Below, piece by piece: positions 11,987 to 20,794 of a stretch of DNA of 64,000 bases (positions are counted from its first letter, which is position 1; each line of letters starts with the position of its first letter). The DNA is taken from the NCBI RefSeq assembly GCF_003265705.1, contig NW_020312817.1, forward strand, positions 30,281,820-30,345,819. The letters are read 5' to 3'. Source of the stretch: Callorhinus ursinus (taxonomy: Eukaryota > Chordata > Mammalia > Carnivora > Otariidae). Under the pieces are notes generated by a model. It saw only the letters and a list, made by a program, of their open reading frames with translations. It did not search any database and was not told the origin of the DNA. The translations under genes were made by a program, and so were the position numbers.

Positions 11987-14614
11987 GTAAGTGCTAAAGT
12001 CGACTGAGAGCTCTGTAATCTTACATGTGGTCTACCTTTTTTTTTATTTTAACTTCCTTTGGGTATCTTTTTAAATGGCAAGCCCACGTAAGTTCAAATA
12101 AGGACTCCAGGGAAGACCTGCTTGGCTGTAACATATTTAACCCAGAATGATAAAATAAGTCTGCAGGTAACTGGATAATATGCCTCCTTCTGGCCCCACA
12201 TGCTCCGAGACTTAGTGATGATGGAAAGAAAGATGTTCTTTGTCCTAAGGTTCTGGTATCTGGAATTTCTAAGCCAGCTCTCCTATTTGTACGTATGTAA
12301 GCAGAAGAATACATTATTCAGTCCCTGTGGATTCTGGACTAAGCAATTGTGCATTAGGTTACCCTCTGCTTCTAGGTTGTTCTTACTCCATGAGAGTTCA
12401 GCTTATTACATGTGCTGATTTTTCCACTCATCAGGTTTATTCCTTTTTTCCCCCAGCTCTGTCCCTTTCAGTTGTGTGTAACAGACACATTATTCTGTCT
12501 CTCAGTAGTTAAGTGATAAAGCAAGGCAGGGTTCCTGTCAATATTGCCCTCTCTTTAAAAGTAGACCCCTTGATCAAGAGTATAAACTTCCTCTTAGCCA
12601 TGACTCAACACCGCCTCCTGTCTACTCCAAGGACATTCTCAAAATCACCACTATGCAATTTTTATATCTTTTGGGAGAAGCAGTATTCGTTGCTTGAGAG
12701 ACGAATGGTCTGTTGTTACTCTAGATAGTCTGCAGGTTATGCTTCTTTAGATCAAGCCAGATAACCAGAGAGCCAAACTCCTGGACCCAGCGTTTTGGCT
12801 ACTTACATAACTGCTGTGACTGAATTGTGCTTTATCATTACGTTTAAATTCATTCAGTCAAGAAATATTAGGGCCTACTCTGTGCTACACACTGTTCTAG
12901 ATGCTGGCTTTGGTCATTAGAACAGCCTTATTTACTGCAATATATTGAGGACCTGTGCATTACTTAGCACCTCTGTTACAAAGTCCCTGAGGAGGATATT
13001 TCTTCATGTGTCAGTAGCAGGAAAATTTGTACTTCTCCTAAGCAAGATTTTTTTTTTTTAAGATTTTATTTATTTGACAGAGACAGCGAGAGAGGGAACA
13101 CAAGCAGGGGGAGTGGGAAAGGGAGAAGCAGGCCCCCCATGGAGCAGGGAGCCCGACGCAGGGCTCGATCCCAGGACCCTGGGACAATGACCTGAGCCGA
13201 AGGCAGACGCTTAAGGACTGAGCCACCCAGGCGCTCAGCAAGGTTATTTTTTAATGTTGATGACACTGTAATCTTGTTGATGGTACTTGTTTCCTCTTTT
13301 GCTTTTGCTGCTAGGAAGCCCAAAGCTCGATTTTATGGCCTTTTTGCATCAAAACAGAACTTAAGCACTGGACTGAATTTTATAAATAGACTTGAAGCTT
13401 CCTTTTCCTTTCACTAAATTTCCCTTAACTTTTCAATTTCCTTGTATGACATACATTCCTAAAACCATTTGCTATATCATTTGGAATGTGGTAAGGCAAA
13501 AATTCATTCCTTTATTCATTGTGTATTTAAAACCTGAATTCATCAGTAAGATGTTATTTTGACCTTTGGTATTTGTCTTGATGCTGATAAATATGTTTTT
13601 TTCAACTTCCTGTAAAGTATGACCATCTGCACTGGGTGGAATGACTAGGAAGGTCTTCTTCTCATCCCCCCAAGGCCCCCCCCACACACACAGAGGAAGA
13701 AGCATATGAATAAAAATCTGATTTTTAAACTGTAGACAGTCTTAATATCACAAAGCTGTGCTATGATGCACTGAGTTTCCAGAACAGTTTAAGAACAACT
13801 CTTTTTGATTGTGTAATTCCTGCATCTTTCACTAACTTGGTTTTTGATGCATTTAGACAATCTGAACACAGTAGTTTATTTGAAAGAAAATAAAAGTAAG
13901 GGAACTTCCAGGGAGTGCTCCTGATTGACATAGAGTTAACCTAGTGATCTCTGCAATATTTATGGCAAGAGTGATGATTTAAAGGAACAGAAAGACCTGC
14001 ATTCATAAGAACAAAAATGTTGTCTCCTGTGCAGTATATTAACTAAGGCAGGAAAATGATCTATTAGGCCTAGTGAGTTTTCAGCAATTTTATGAAGAGG
14101 GAGACATTTTTGCTTAGAGCTCAGTAAACCAGAATATCAACCAAAAGACCAAACTCTTGATGCTGGCATAGTTTTTACTGTTACATTAGTAATTAGTCTT
14201 GGCTGTTAATATGGTAAGTCCAAGAAGAGACTTTGTTCTAGTCTCCTATTTGCTGGTAAGCGGGGAGCTAAGTTAATGTTTCTGCTTCCGAATCTTAGAG
14301 AAGACCATATAGGTTAATGTTAATCAAAATACTTTCAGTAATAGTTCAGTCAGTTTATAAGGATGAAGCAAGAACCAGCTTCACCCTGCCCAGTTGTTAA
14401 CCTTCTCACCCTAATACTTCCTCTCTCACATCCATCCCTAAGAGCTCTGCCCTCTCCGTAAGAGCTCTCTGGATCTTTACATTTGAATCGTTTAGCCTGA
14501 AAGCATTGGGAAGAAATAAAACCAAGTCATTGATTTGCATTTGCAGTGTAACTAAAATAATCCTTAAAAATTCTTGTTTAGGTAATAAATGCTTGTTAAC
14601 TGTTTTTCTCCTAG
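11987..14614 (+). other. CRIM1: CRIM1 intron between the stalk and transmembrane exons
   Basis: A 2.6 kb AT-rich intron with one inverted CAN-SINE at 13047-13236. I see nothing else nameable, apart from a weak old-repeat resemblance at 12850-12920. Confidence 0.65.
13047..13236 (-). mobile_element. CAN-SINE, inverted
   Basis: T-run, AAGATTTTATTTATTTGACAG, a purine-rich middle, and the end GAGCCACCCAGGCGC (reverse complement of the SINE head). Short flanking AGCAAG at 13041 and 13237 fits a target-site duplication. Confidence 0.9.
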
Positions 14615-14805
14615 ACATGGGTCACCTGCAGGTAGATTACAGAGATAACAATAGGCTGCATCCGGGCGAAGATTCTTCACTGGACTCCATTGCCTCGGTT
14701 GTGGTTCCCATAATAATCGGCCTCTCCATTATAATAGCATTCCTGTTCATCAATCAGAAGAAACAGTGGATACCACTGCTTTGCTGGTATCGAACACCAA
14801 CTAAG
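14615..14805 (+). CDS. CRIM1: CRIM1 exon encoding the transmembrane helix
   Basis: The acceptor is TTTTTCTCCTAG and the donor ACTAAG|GTATTT. The 191-nt exon enters in phase 1 (Asp codon split with the previous exon) and leaves in phase 0. It encodes DMGHLQVDYRDNNRLHPGED, a short acidic/serine stretch, the hydrophobic helix VVVPIIIGLSIIIAFLFI, and the positively charged stop-transfer sequence NQKKQWIPLLCWYRTPTK. The charge pattern gives a type I topology with the VWC repeats outside. The Gly inside the helix is Cys in the human protein as I recall it, and one extra Asn follows YRDN; both would be species differences. Confidence 0.95.
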
Positions 14806-16152
14806 GTATTTGTCATGAAAAAGTCTGTCTCTTGAGTGACTGAACTAGGAAAGCTTGCGTGCTCACATTTCCTTAAATTGCTTGATGTCTTTTATATTTG
14901 CCAGTGAAAATTTTGCTTTGGTCTTCACGGCCTCAAATGGACAGCAAGCTGTAGCCGGCCATCCACTACAGAGCACATCCAGCACAGAGCACGTGCCTGG
15001 GGATGGAGCAGTCAGTCAGTGGTGAATTACCCATCATCCACTGGTTAATGAATCCTGACCTTCCACACAGCCAATGTCCTGGATTTCAAGTTTTCAAAAA
15101 AAAAATACTTCTGGATTCATTGTTTATATTAGAAATGAAAACCTGAATTTCTCAGTGATCTATCAGCTTAGAATTGGGAAAGAAACCTAGAAAGAGGGCG
15201 CCAGCACTCGGGCGAGAGCCATAAGACCGCTCAAGCGTCCTGAACGTACACAGAACTCCAAAGGACAGGGAGACGTATCCAGGGCAAGCACCCGGGGGCA
15301 GGTGGCAGAAGATCCTGAAGAGACTGTAAAGTAACACTAGACCAGGCAGAGAGGGGCACATTTCATACTGAGAAAGGAAGAATATGTATTTGTTGTCAAA
15401 TCAGCCTATTTTAAAAGCCAAGAAAATTCATTTTCATTAAAGGGAAAAGTCATGACTTTTTCCAACCCTGAGTCTACTTTTTACATTTAGTCTTTTTTCT
15501 TTAAGAAAAAAATCATATACCCTTAAGAATTTGAAAACAGCTTGAATAATTATTTTAATTCAGTTTACCACCTAGGTAACTCTTCCATATAAAATTTCTG
15601 TTGGATGCTTATCCGGCCTCTGATTTTCTTTCAAGAAACACACTTTGGGCACCACCTCTGCTGGGCACCTGTGGGGTCAGGACACGGGACTGGGCAAGAC
15701 CCAGTCCCCACAGCGAAAAGCTGGGAAAAGAGACCAGTTCATAATGTGCATGGAGTGGCTGGCTACAGACAGGGGCTGGCTCTGTGATTTAACATTGTCT
15801 GTTTATCTTAAAATCTGCCTATCTGGTGACTCCCACTCCTTCAACCCTTACAAGTGCTAGCCTGCACGTTAAGGATTTGCAAATAGTTCCATGGTTTCAC
15901 CGTTCTCTTTTTTCAGTTCCTTCATCCACTCCATCTGACATCATTTATTGACAGTTCACTTCTAAACGGTTTGTCAGGCAGGATCCCTTACGAAACTACC
16001 GCGGGTGCTAGAACAGGGTGTAGACTCCACGTCCAGTCTGCCTGTCAGTGTCCTGCGAAGCTATCACCTCACTTGAGTTGGGACTAAATTTGTTAACTTA
16101 GGATACATAAAAGAGCTAATTCTTTGTGGTTTTTCCTCCTCTCATCAAATAG
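14806..16152 (+). other. CRIM1: Last CRIM1 intron
   Basis: 1.35 kb between the transmembrane exon and the terminal exon. If the intron were retained, translation would continue only ten codons past the donor before TGA. A stretch at 15640-15730 resembles an old interspersed repeat; no other feature is seen. Confidence 0.65.
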
Positions 16153-16329
16153 CCTTCTTCCTTAAATAATCAGCTGGTGTCTGTGGACTGCAAGAAAGGA
16201 AGCAGAGTCCCCGTGGACAGCTCACAGAGAATGCTAAGAATTGCCGAACCGGATGCGAGATTCAGTGGCTTCTACAGCATGCAAAAACAGAACCACCTAC
16301 AGGCAGATAATTTCTACCAGACAGTGTGA
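16153..16329 (+). CDS. CRIM1: CRIM1 terminal coding exon (cytoplasmic tail)
   Basis: The acceptor is CATCAAATAG, and translation continues in phase 0 from the preceding exon. The 58 codons run PSSLNNQLVSVDCKKGSR, then VPVDSSQRMLRIAEPDARFSG, and end QADNFYQTV with TGA at 16327-16329. This is the short cytoplasmic tail of CRIM1. It has several serine and tyrosine residues but no enzymatic domain. The final QTV matches a class I PDZ-binding C-terminus (x-S/T-x-V); this is pattern matching, not a demonstrated interaction. Confidence 0.95.
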   Translation, partial: PSSLNNQLVSVDCKKGSRVPVDSSQRMLRIAEPDARFSGFYSMQKQNHLQADNFYQTV

Positions 16330-16707
16330 AGAAGGGCGACGTCGATGAGGTTTTGAAAGACAGAAAACGACTAAATCTGCTTTTAAAAGTAAACTAGAAT
16401 TTGTGCACTTGCTTAGTGGATCGTTTTGGATTGTGACTTGATGTACAGCGCTAAGAACTTACCGGGATGGGCTCTGTCTACAGCAGTGTGCAGAACAAGC
16501 ACTCCCACTTGCCTCAAGATAACTGACCAAGTGTTTTCTTAGAACCAAAGTTTTTAAAGTCGCTAAGACATACTTGCTTGTAATATAGCTGCAGAGATAC
16601 TTGGGGACGGGGACAGTTGAGTTTGGTTGGGGAGATGGGCTGGGAGGGTGGTGTTGGGAAGGCAAATTGGTCAGCTGGGCTCGGGGACGGGGGAGAAATC
16701 CTGTTAA

Positions 16708-16713
16708 AATAAA
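16708..16713 (+). terminator. CRIM1: Possible proximal CRIM1 polyadenylation signal
   Basis: An AATAAA hexamer lies 379 bases after the stop codon. Use of it would give a short 3'UTR lacking the AU-rich half. The downstream GT-rich element is weak (GAGGAGCTTTTTTTCC), so use is uncertain. Confidence 0.3.
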
Positions 16714-17448
16714 AGCAGTTGAGTGGCCCAGAGGAGCTTTTTTTCCTTGAAGACTGCACTGGTTGCTGCAAAGCTCAGGCCCAAGTGAGCAGGGAAAACA
16801 AAGGCCTTGCGACCCAGCTGCCGTAGCCACCTTAGGACTGCAGACGAGCGCACCAGCACCTGGCGCGAGCCGTCCCCGGGCTACCGCCACGAGGTCCTGG
16901 TCTGTACGCTCCCACCGCGGTGGGCAGTGAGGAAGCAGGAGAGAGGCGCTGCGGCATTTCTCCGACGCGGGGTGTTAAGGAGATAGACAGTTATACTTTG
17001 TGCTGCTTTTGTTTTCTTCCAAGCCAATCAGCCAGTTCCTAGCAGAGTCAGCAGGTGAACGAGACCTAAGTCATTTCTTGACGTGAGCACTGGAGCTTCT
17101 CTTACCACCGCGTGGCAGGAAGGAGGCAGAGGGCAGAGGACACCAGGTATTCCCAGGGGCTGTACTTCATTGTCTGTCGTGGCTTTGTTCTCTTGTTGGG
17201 TGTTCATAGTTTTTGTTGAAGCTCTAGCTTAAGAAGAAACTTTTTTAAAAAAGGACTGTTTGGGGATTTTTTTTTTCCTTATTCTATACTGATTCTACAA
17301 AATAGAAACTACTTCATTTTAATTGTATATTATTCAAGCACCTTTGTTGAAGCTCAAAAAAAAATATGCCTCCTTAAACTTTAGCAATTATAGGAATATT
17401 TATGTAACTATCTTATGCTTCAAAAAAACAAAAGTATTTGTGTGCGTG

Positions 17449-17456
17449 TGTATATA
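17449..17456 (+). promoter_or_regulatory. CRIM1: Pumilio-type element in CRIM1 3'UTR
   Basis: TGTATATA matches the UGUANAUA consensus of PUM1/PUM2. It sits in the 5' arm of the imperfect hairpin at 17447-17485. Confidence 0.45.
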
Positions 17457-18105
17457 ATATATATATGCATATATATTTATACACATACAATTTATGTTTT
17501 CCTGTTGAATGTATTTTTATGAGATTTTAACCAGAACAAAGACAAACAGGCATTCCATATCAGTGCTTTTGATCACCTACAAATTTTTAAGAACACAAAA
17601 TTTCATTCTACCTGCAGTTTAATTGGGAAGAAAGATGTGTGTGGTGAGTGTGTGAGGGTGTGAGGGTGTGTACGCACACGCCTTGTGCAGTCGGCATCAC
17701 ACCTGCTGTGGAGAAGGTATTCCTTTATTAAACTCTTCTCCCTCATTTGGATATGCTCTCTGTTGGTTTTCAATTTGCTCACTGGCCAGAAACATTGATG
17801 GCAGTTTATCTGCATCGCTAATCAGCTCCTGGATTTTTTTTTTTTTTCTTCAAACAACTGTTTGAAACAACTACTGGAATATTGTCCATAATAAGCTGGA
17901 AGTTTGTTGTAGTTTGCCTCAGATATAACTGACTGTATACTATAGTGTTAACTTTTCAAACAGCTCTTAGCACTTTTATACTAATTACCCATTTGTGCAT
18001 TGATTTTTCTTTTTAAAATGCTTGTTGTGAAAGACACAGATACCCAGTATGCTTAATGTGAAAAGAAAATGTGTTCTGTTTTGTAAAGGAACTTTCAAGT
18101 ATTGT

Positions 18106-18113
18106 TGTAAATA
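18106..18113 (+). promoter_or_regulatory. CRIM1: Pumilio-type element in CRIM1 3'UTR
   Basis: TGTAAATA matches UGUANAUA exactly and lies about 500 bases before the distal polyadenylation signal, in AU-rich single-stranded-looking sequence. Confidence 0.45.
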
Positions 18114-18610
18114 CTTGGACAGAGGTTGCTGAACTTTAAAAAAAATTAATTTATTATTATAATGACCTAATTTATTAATCTGAAGATTAACCATTTTTTT
18201 GTCTTAGAATATCAAAAGGAAAAGAAAAAGGTGTTTTAGCTGTTTGCATCAAAGGAAAAAAAAGATTTATTATCAAGGGGCAATATTTTTATCTATTTCC
18301 AAAATAAATTTGTTAATGATACGATGTTACCAAAATAGATTTACATCAGCCTGATTAGTATAAAATTTTGTCGACAATTAATCCATTCCTGGCATAAAAA
18401 AATCTCTATCAAAAAAATTGTAAATGCTTGCTTTTTGTTTTTTTCAATCATGGCCATATTATGAAAATACTAACAGGATATAGGACAAGGTGTAAATTTT
18501 TTTATTATTATTTTAAAGATATGATTTATCCTGAGTGCTGTATCTATTACTCTTTTACTTTGGTTCCTGTTGTGCTCTTGTAAAAGAAAAACAAATATAA
18601 TTTCCTGAAG

Positions 18611-18616
18611 AATAAA
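18611..18616 (+). terminator. CRIM1: CRIM1 distal polyadenylation signal
   Basis: Canonical AATAAA about 2.28 kb after the CRIM1 stop. A GT-rich downstream element (GGTTTGTTTTGTTTTCC) begins about 40 bases later, the usual arrangement for cleavage near 18630-18640. Earlier AATAAA hexamers at 16708 and 18303 could serve as alternative sites. Confidence 0.75.
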
Positions 18617-18639
18617 ATAGATATATGGCACTTGGAGTG

Positions 18640-19864
18640 CACTGGGGTTCTACGGTTTGTTTTGTTTTCCTCAAACCACGAAGCCATGAGGGAATTATTT
18701 GCAGCTGGGTTCTTGGCAACAGATCAATACTTTGAATCTCAATCTCAGAAAGGACTAACAGTCCTTGTGTGTTAAGGTTGTCAGTCTGACCCTCCAGCCC
18801 CCTGCTCCCAGCAGCTCCAGGGCTGCTCTCAGAGGGCAGGCCTCACCCTGCAAATCCTTGTACAAAACCCTGTCTCGGGGTAGGTGGCACTTCGATGCTG
18901 CTCTTAGGGAGACTTTTAAAACCTGCCTGTTGTCAGTCACAAACCAGAAACCTGCTCGCCCTCTCCTCACTGGTATCAGAATCCATCCATCGTGTGTGCG
19001 AGAAGGGCCAAGGTGGGAAACACTGGTAGTTTACCACTGAGGAAGCAAGTTTATCAGACAAAATCAGAGAAATCTCATTATTAGGGGACTGGGAGTTGAA
19101 AGGAAAAAAAGTACTTTTTCATACACTCCAGAAGCATCAACTTAAGAATGAACTATAAACAGAACACTGTTGAATCTCTACCCAAAAAACCTATCCTCAA
19201 GGACTTTTGACTCTCTCGTATGCCTTCTAAAGTGCTATTTCCTTAGTATAGGCAAAATTTTTACAAATTTGGATCAATTTAGTTGAAGTTATTAATTGTA
19301 TTAAGTATGCATCTTCATCAGTTCGAGAGCAAGGAGCGAGTTAAGTCCCACATAGTCACTATCCAATAACGCACTGATAAAACAAGAAACCAGCTCAAGC
19401 TCCACATAGCCCTAGGTAACCACGGGGATGCCAAGTCAGTCTCCAGCTCCAACCTGAGCCGCTGCCTTTGCAGCCCTGGCGGGCCACTTACCCGGTGGAA
19501 TGAGGAATAGGGATGGGCCTGTGTGCTCACAGATATTGAAGTGGAATTTTAAAGCCCTGACAGGTCCTCTGTAACTCTTCCCACACTCCCATGGTCTGAG
19601 GGAGGGAGCTGCCATAGCTGTCAGGAATGTCTCAGGGACCCAGGGAAAGAGCAGGACTTCTGTCATTCCACAGCAACCCAGGGCAACCTGGAGAAGTCTC
19701 TCTCCCCCCTCCTGACCATCATGAAGCTAATCAGGGTTTACCAGCTTACACACGGTAGTGACAGAAGACATGTAGAATGTAAAAGGAAGAATCTAGCACT
19801 GCAAGGGAAGAAAAGTCTTAAGAAATACAACAAAAACTCTCAAAAAAAATCTCTCCAACATATA
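18640..19864. other. Intergenic gap between the converging CRIM1 and FEZ2 ends
   Basis: About 1.2 kb between the two inferred cleavage sites. I see no repeat I can name, no coding sequence with splice signals and no RNA gene. Base composition is mixed, with a GC-rich segment at 18760-18990 and an AT-rich one at 19060-19310. It may contain transcription termination or pause sites for both genes, but nothing in the sequence proves this. Confidence 0.6.
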
Positions 19865-20777
19865 TTACCCTTTTTTACAACATTTATTAAATGGCAATGA
19901 CTTGACTGGAACTGGCAGAAAAGTGTTTCAGGACCAGTGCTGGATGGATGAGTAGCTGCTCCCCGGAGTAGCACTTGGGGAGGACGCCCCCGCACGAAGG
20001 ACATGGACCGGGAGTGGGGGCGGGGGAGTGGGGGCGGGGCGCGGCTGCGCAGACGCGAAAGCACCTCAGGGGACACAACCTCCTTGTAAAGCACACTTCG
20101 CAGACATACAGACATCCCAAGTTCAACAACACAAAGTTCTGAAAGTGAACGGCAACTTAATGGTTAACATCTGAACAGTGGTGAAACCCGCAGCAACCTC
20201 CAGCATCAGCCGGCTCCCCACCAGGGAGAGCGCACGTTCGGCTTCCACTTCTTCCAAGAACAGCCCGCGTTTCCGTTTCGGTCAGTCCCCCTGGACAACA
20301 CTGGTAGGTAACATTTACCCTGACAGTCCCCTTGGAAGGATCAGCGTCGGTCCTCGCCACCACCGAAGAATAGCTACAGTATAAATCTCTCAATGCTTTA
20401 ATCTAGTTCTTCAGTGCAGTTCAGACCTAGAAAGCCGTAAGAACTCAACTGGGCATGCTGTCCGCTCAGGAAGAATATAACTGCGCATGCACAAACATGA
20501 CTTCCCTCTTCCTCTACGAAGTTGGAGAGAAGAGCTCATAATTGTTAGTATTTAACACGAAACACCTCTAGAATTCAGAACAGTGCCATACTTCTCTTGG
20601 TTCAAAATACAAAGAATTAGTGAAAGCATGATCTAGTAATACTGAATCACAAACCCAAGTTCAAGTGTGCTGAGTTTCCAATGGCAGGAAGGGAATGGTA
20701 GCCAGCTTTCAGAACAATGCTGTACGAAATCTAACTTGTAGTCCACGAAAGAAAGCTGCTCCTGACGCGAAGCTGCC
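19865..20777 (-). other. FEZ2: FEZ2 3' untranslated region
   Basis: Runs from the TAG at 20778 to the AATAAA read on the - strand at 19888-19883. It is unusually GC- and CpG-rich for a 3'UTR between 19975 and 20060 and again at 20200-20360. It contains a tandem 14-mer that is G-rich on the opposite strand. The end point is inferred from the only AATAAA in the interval. Confidence 0.75.
19883..19888 (-). terminator. FEZ2: FEZ2 polyadenylation signal
   Basis: TTTATT on the + strand is AATAAA on the - strand, about 890 bases after the FEZ2 stop. Cleavage is expected near 19860-19870. A GT-containing stretch on the - strand (GTAATATATGTTGG) follows. Confidence 0.75.
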
Positions 20778-20794
20778 CTATGTAGGGCACAGAA
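20778..20794 (-). CDS. FEZ2: FEZ2 last coding exon (VLCPT-stop)
   Basis: Only 17 coding bases sit in the terminal exon: TT completing the split Val codon, then CTG TGC CCT ACA TAG. The acceptor is strong (TTTTTTTTCTTCCTCTAG). The resulting C-terminus, YILKVLCPT, is the invariant end of FEZ1/FEZ2 proteins as I know them, which fixes the exon despite its tiny coding size. Confidence 0.93.

Larger units (their letters stand above)
1..18635 (+). other. CRIM1: CRIM1 gene, 3' part (last four coding exons and 3'UTR)
   Basis: CRIM1 (cysteine-rich motor neuron 1) is a single-pass type I membrane protein whose extracellular cysteine-rich von Willebrand C repeats bind BMP/TGF-beta family ligands and limit their maturation and delivery. 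The window holds four coding exons that join in frame through phase-1, phase-1 and phase-0 borders with AG/GT splice sites. Together they encode the last VWC repeat, a stalk with EPTNIPIEKTNHRGEIDLEV, a helix with VVVPIIIGLSIIIAFLFI, and a tail ending DNFYQTV. This matches the C-terminus of human CRIM1 as I remember it almost residue for residue. All earlier exons (signal peptide, IGFBP-like domain, other VWC and antistasin repeats) lie upstream of the window. The reading frame is intact and the gene looks functional. The downstream neighbour FEZ2 is convergent. Confidence 0.95.
16330..18635 (+). other. CRIM1: CRIM1 3' untranslated region
   Basis: From the CRIM1 stop codon the sequence continues without a splice signal I would trust to the AATAAA at 18611-18616. 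The first 700 bases are GC-moderate with a CpG-rich pocket at 16860-16980. The rest is AU-rich with many ATTTA pentamers, a (TA)-rich imperfect hairpin at 17447-17485 and two Pumilio-type UGUANAUA matches (17449, 18106). Such elements suggest post-transcriptional control. The 3' boundary is inferred from the polyadenylation signal and a following GT-rich stretch. Confidence 0.8.
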
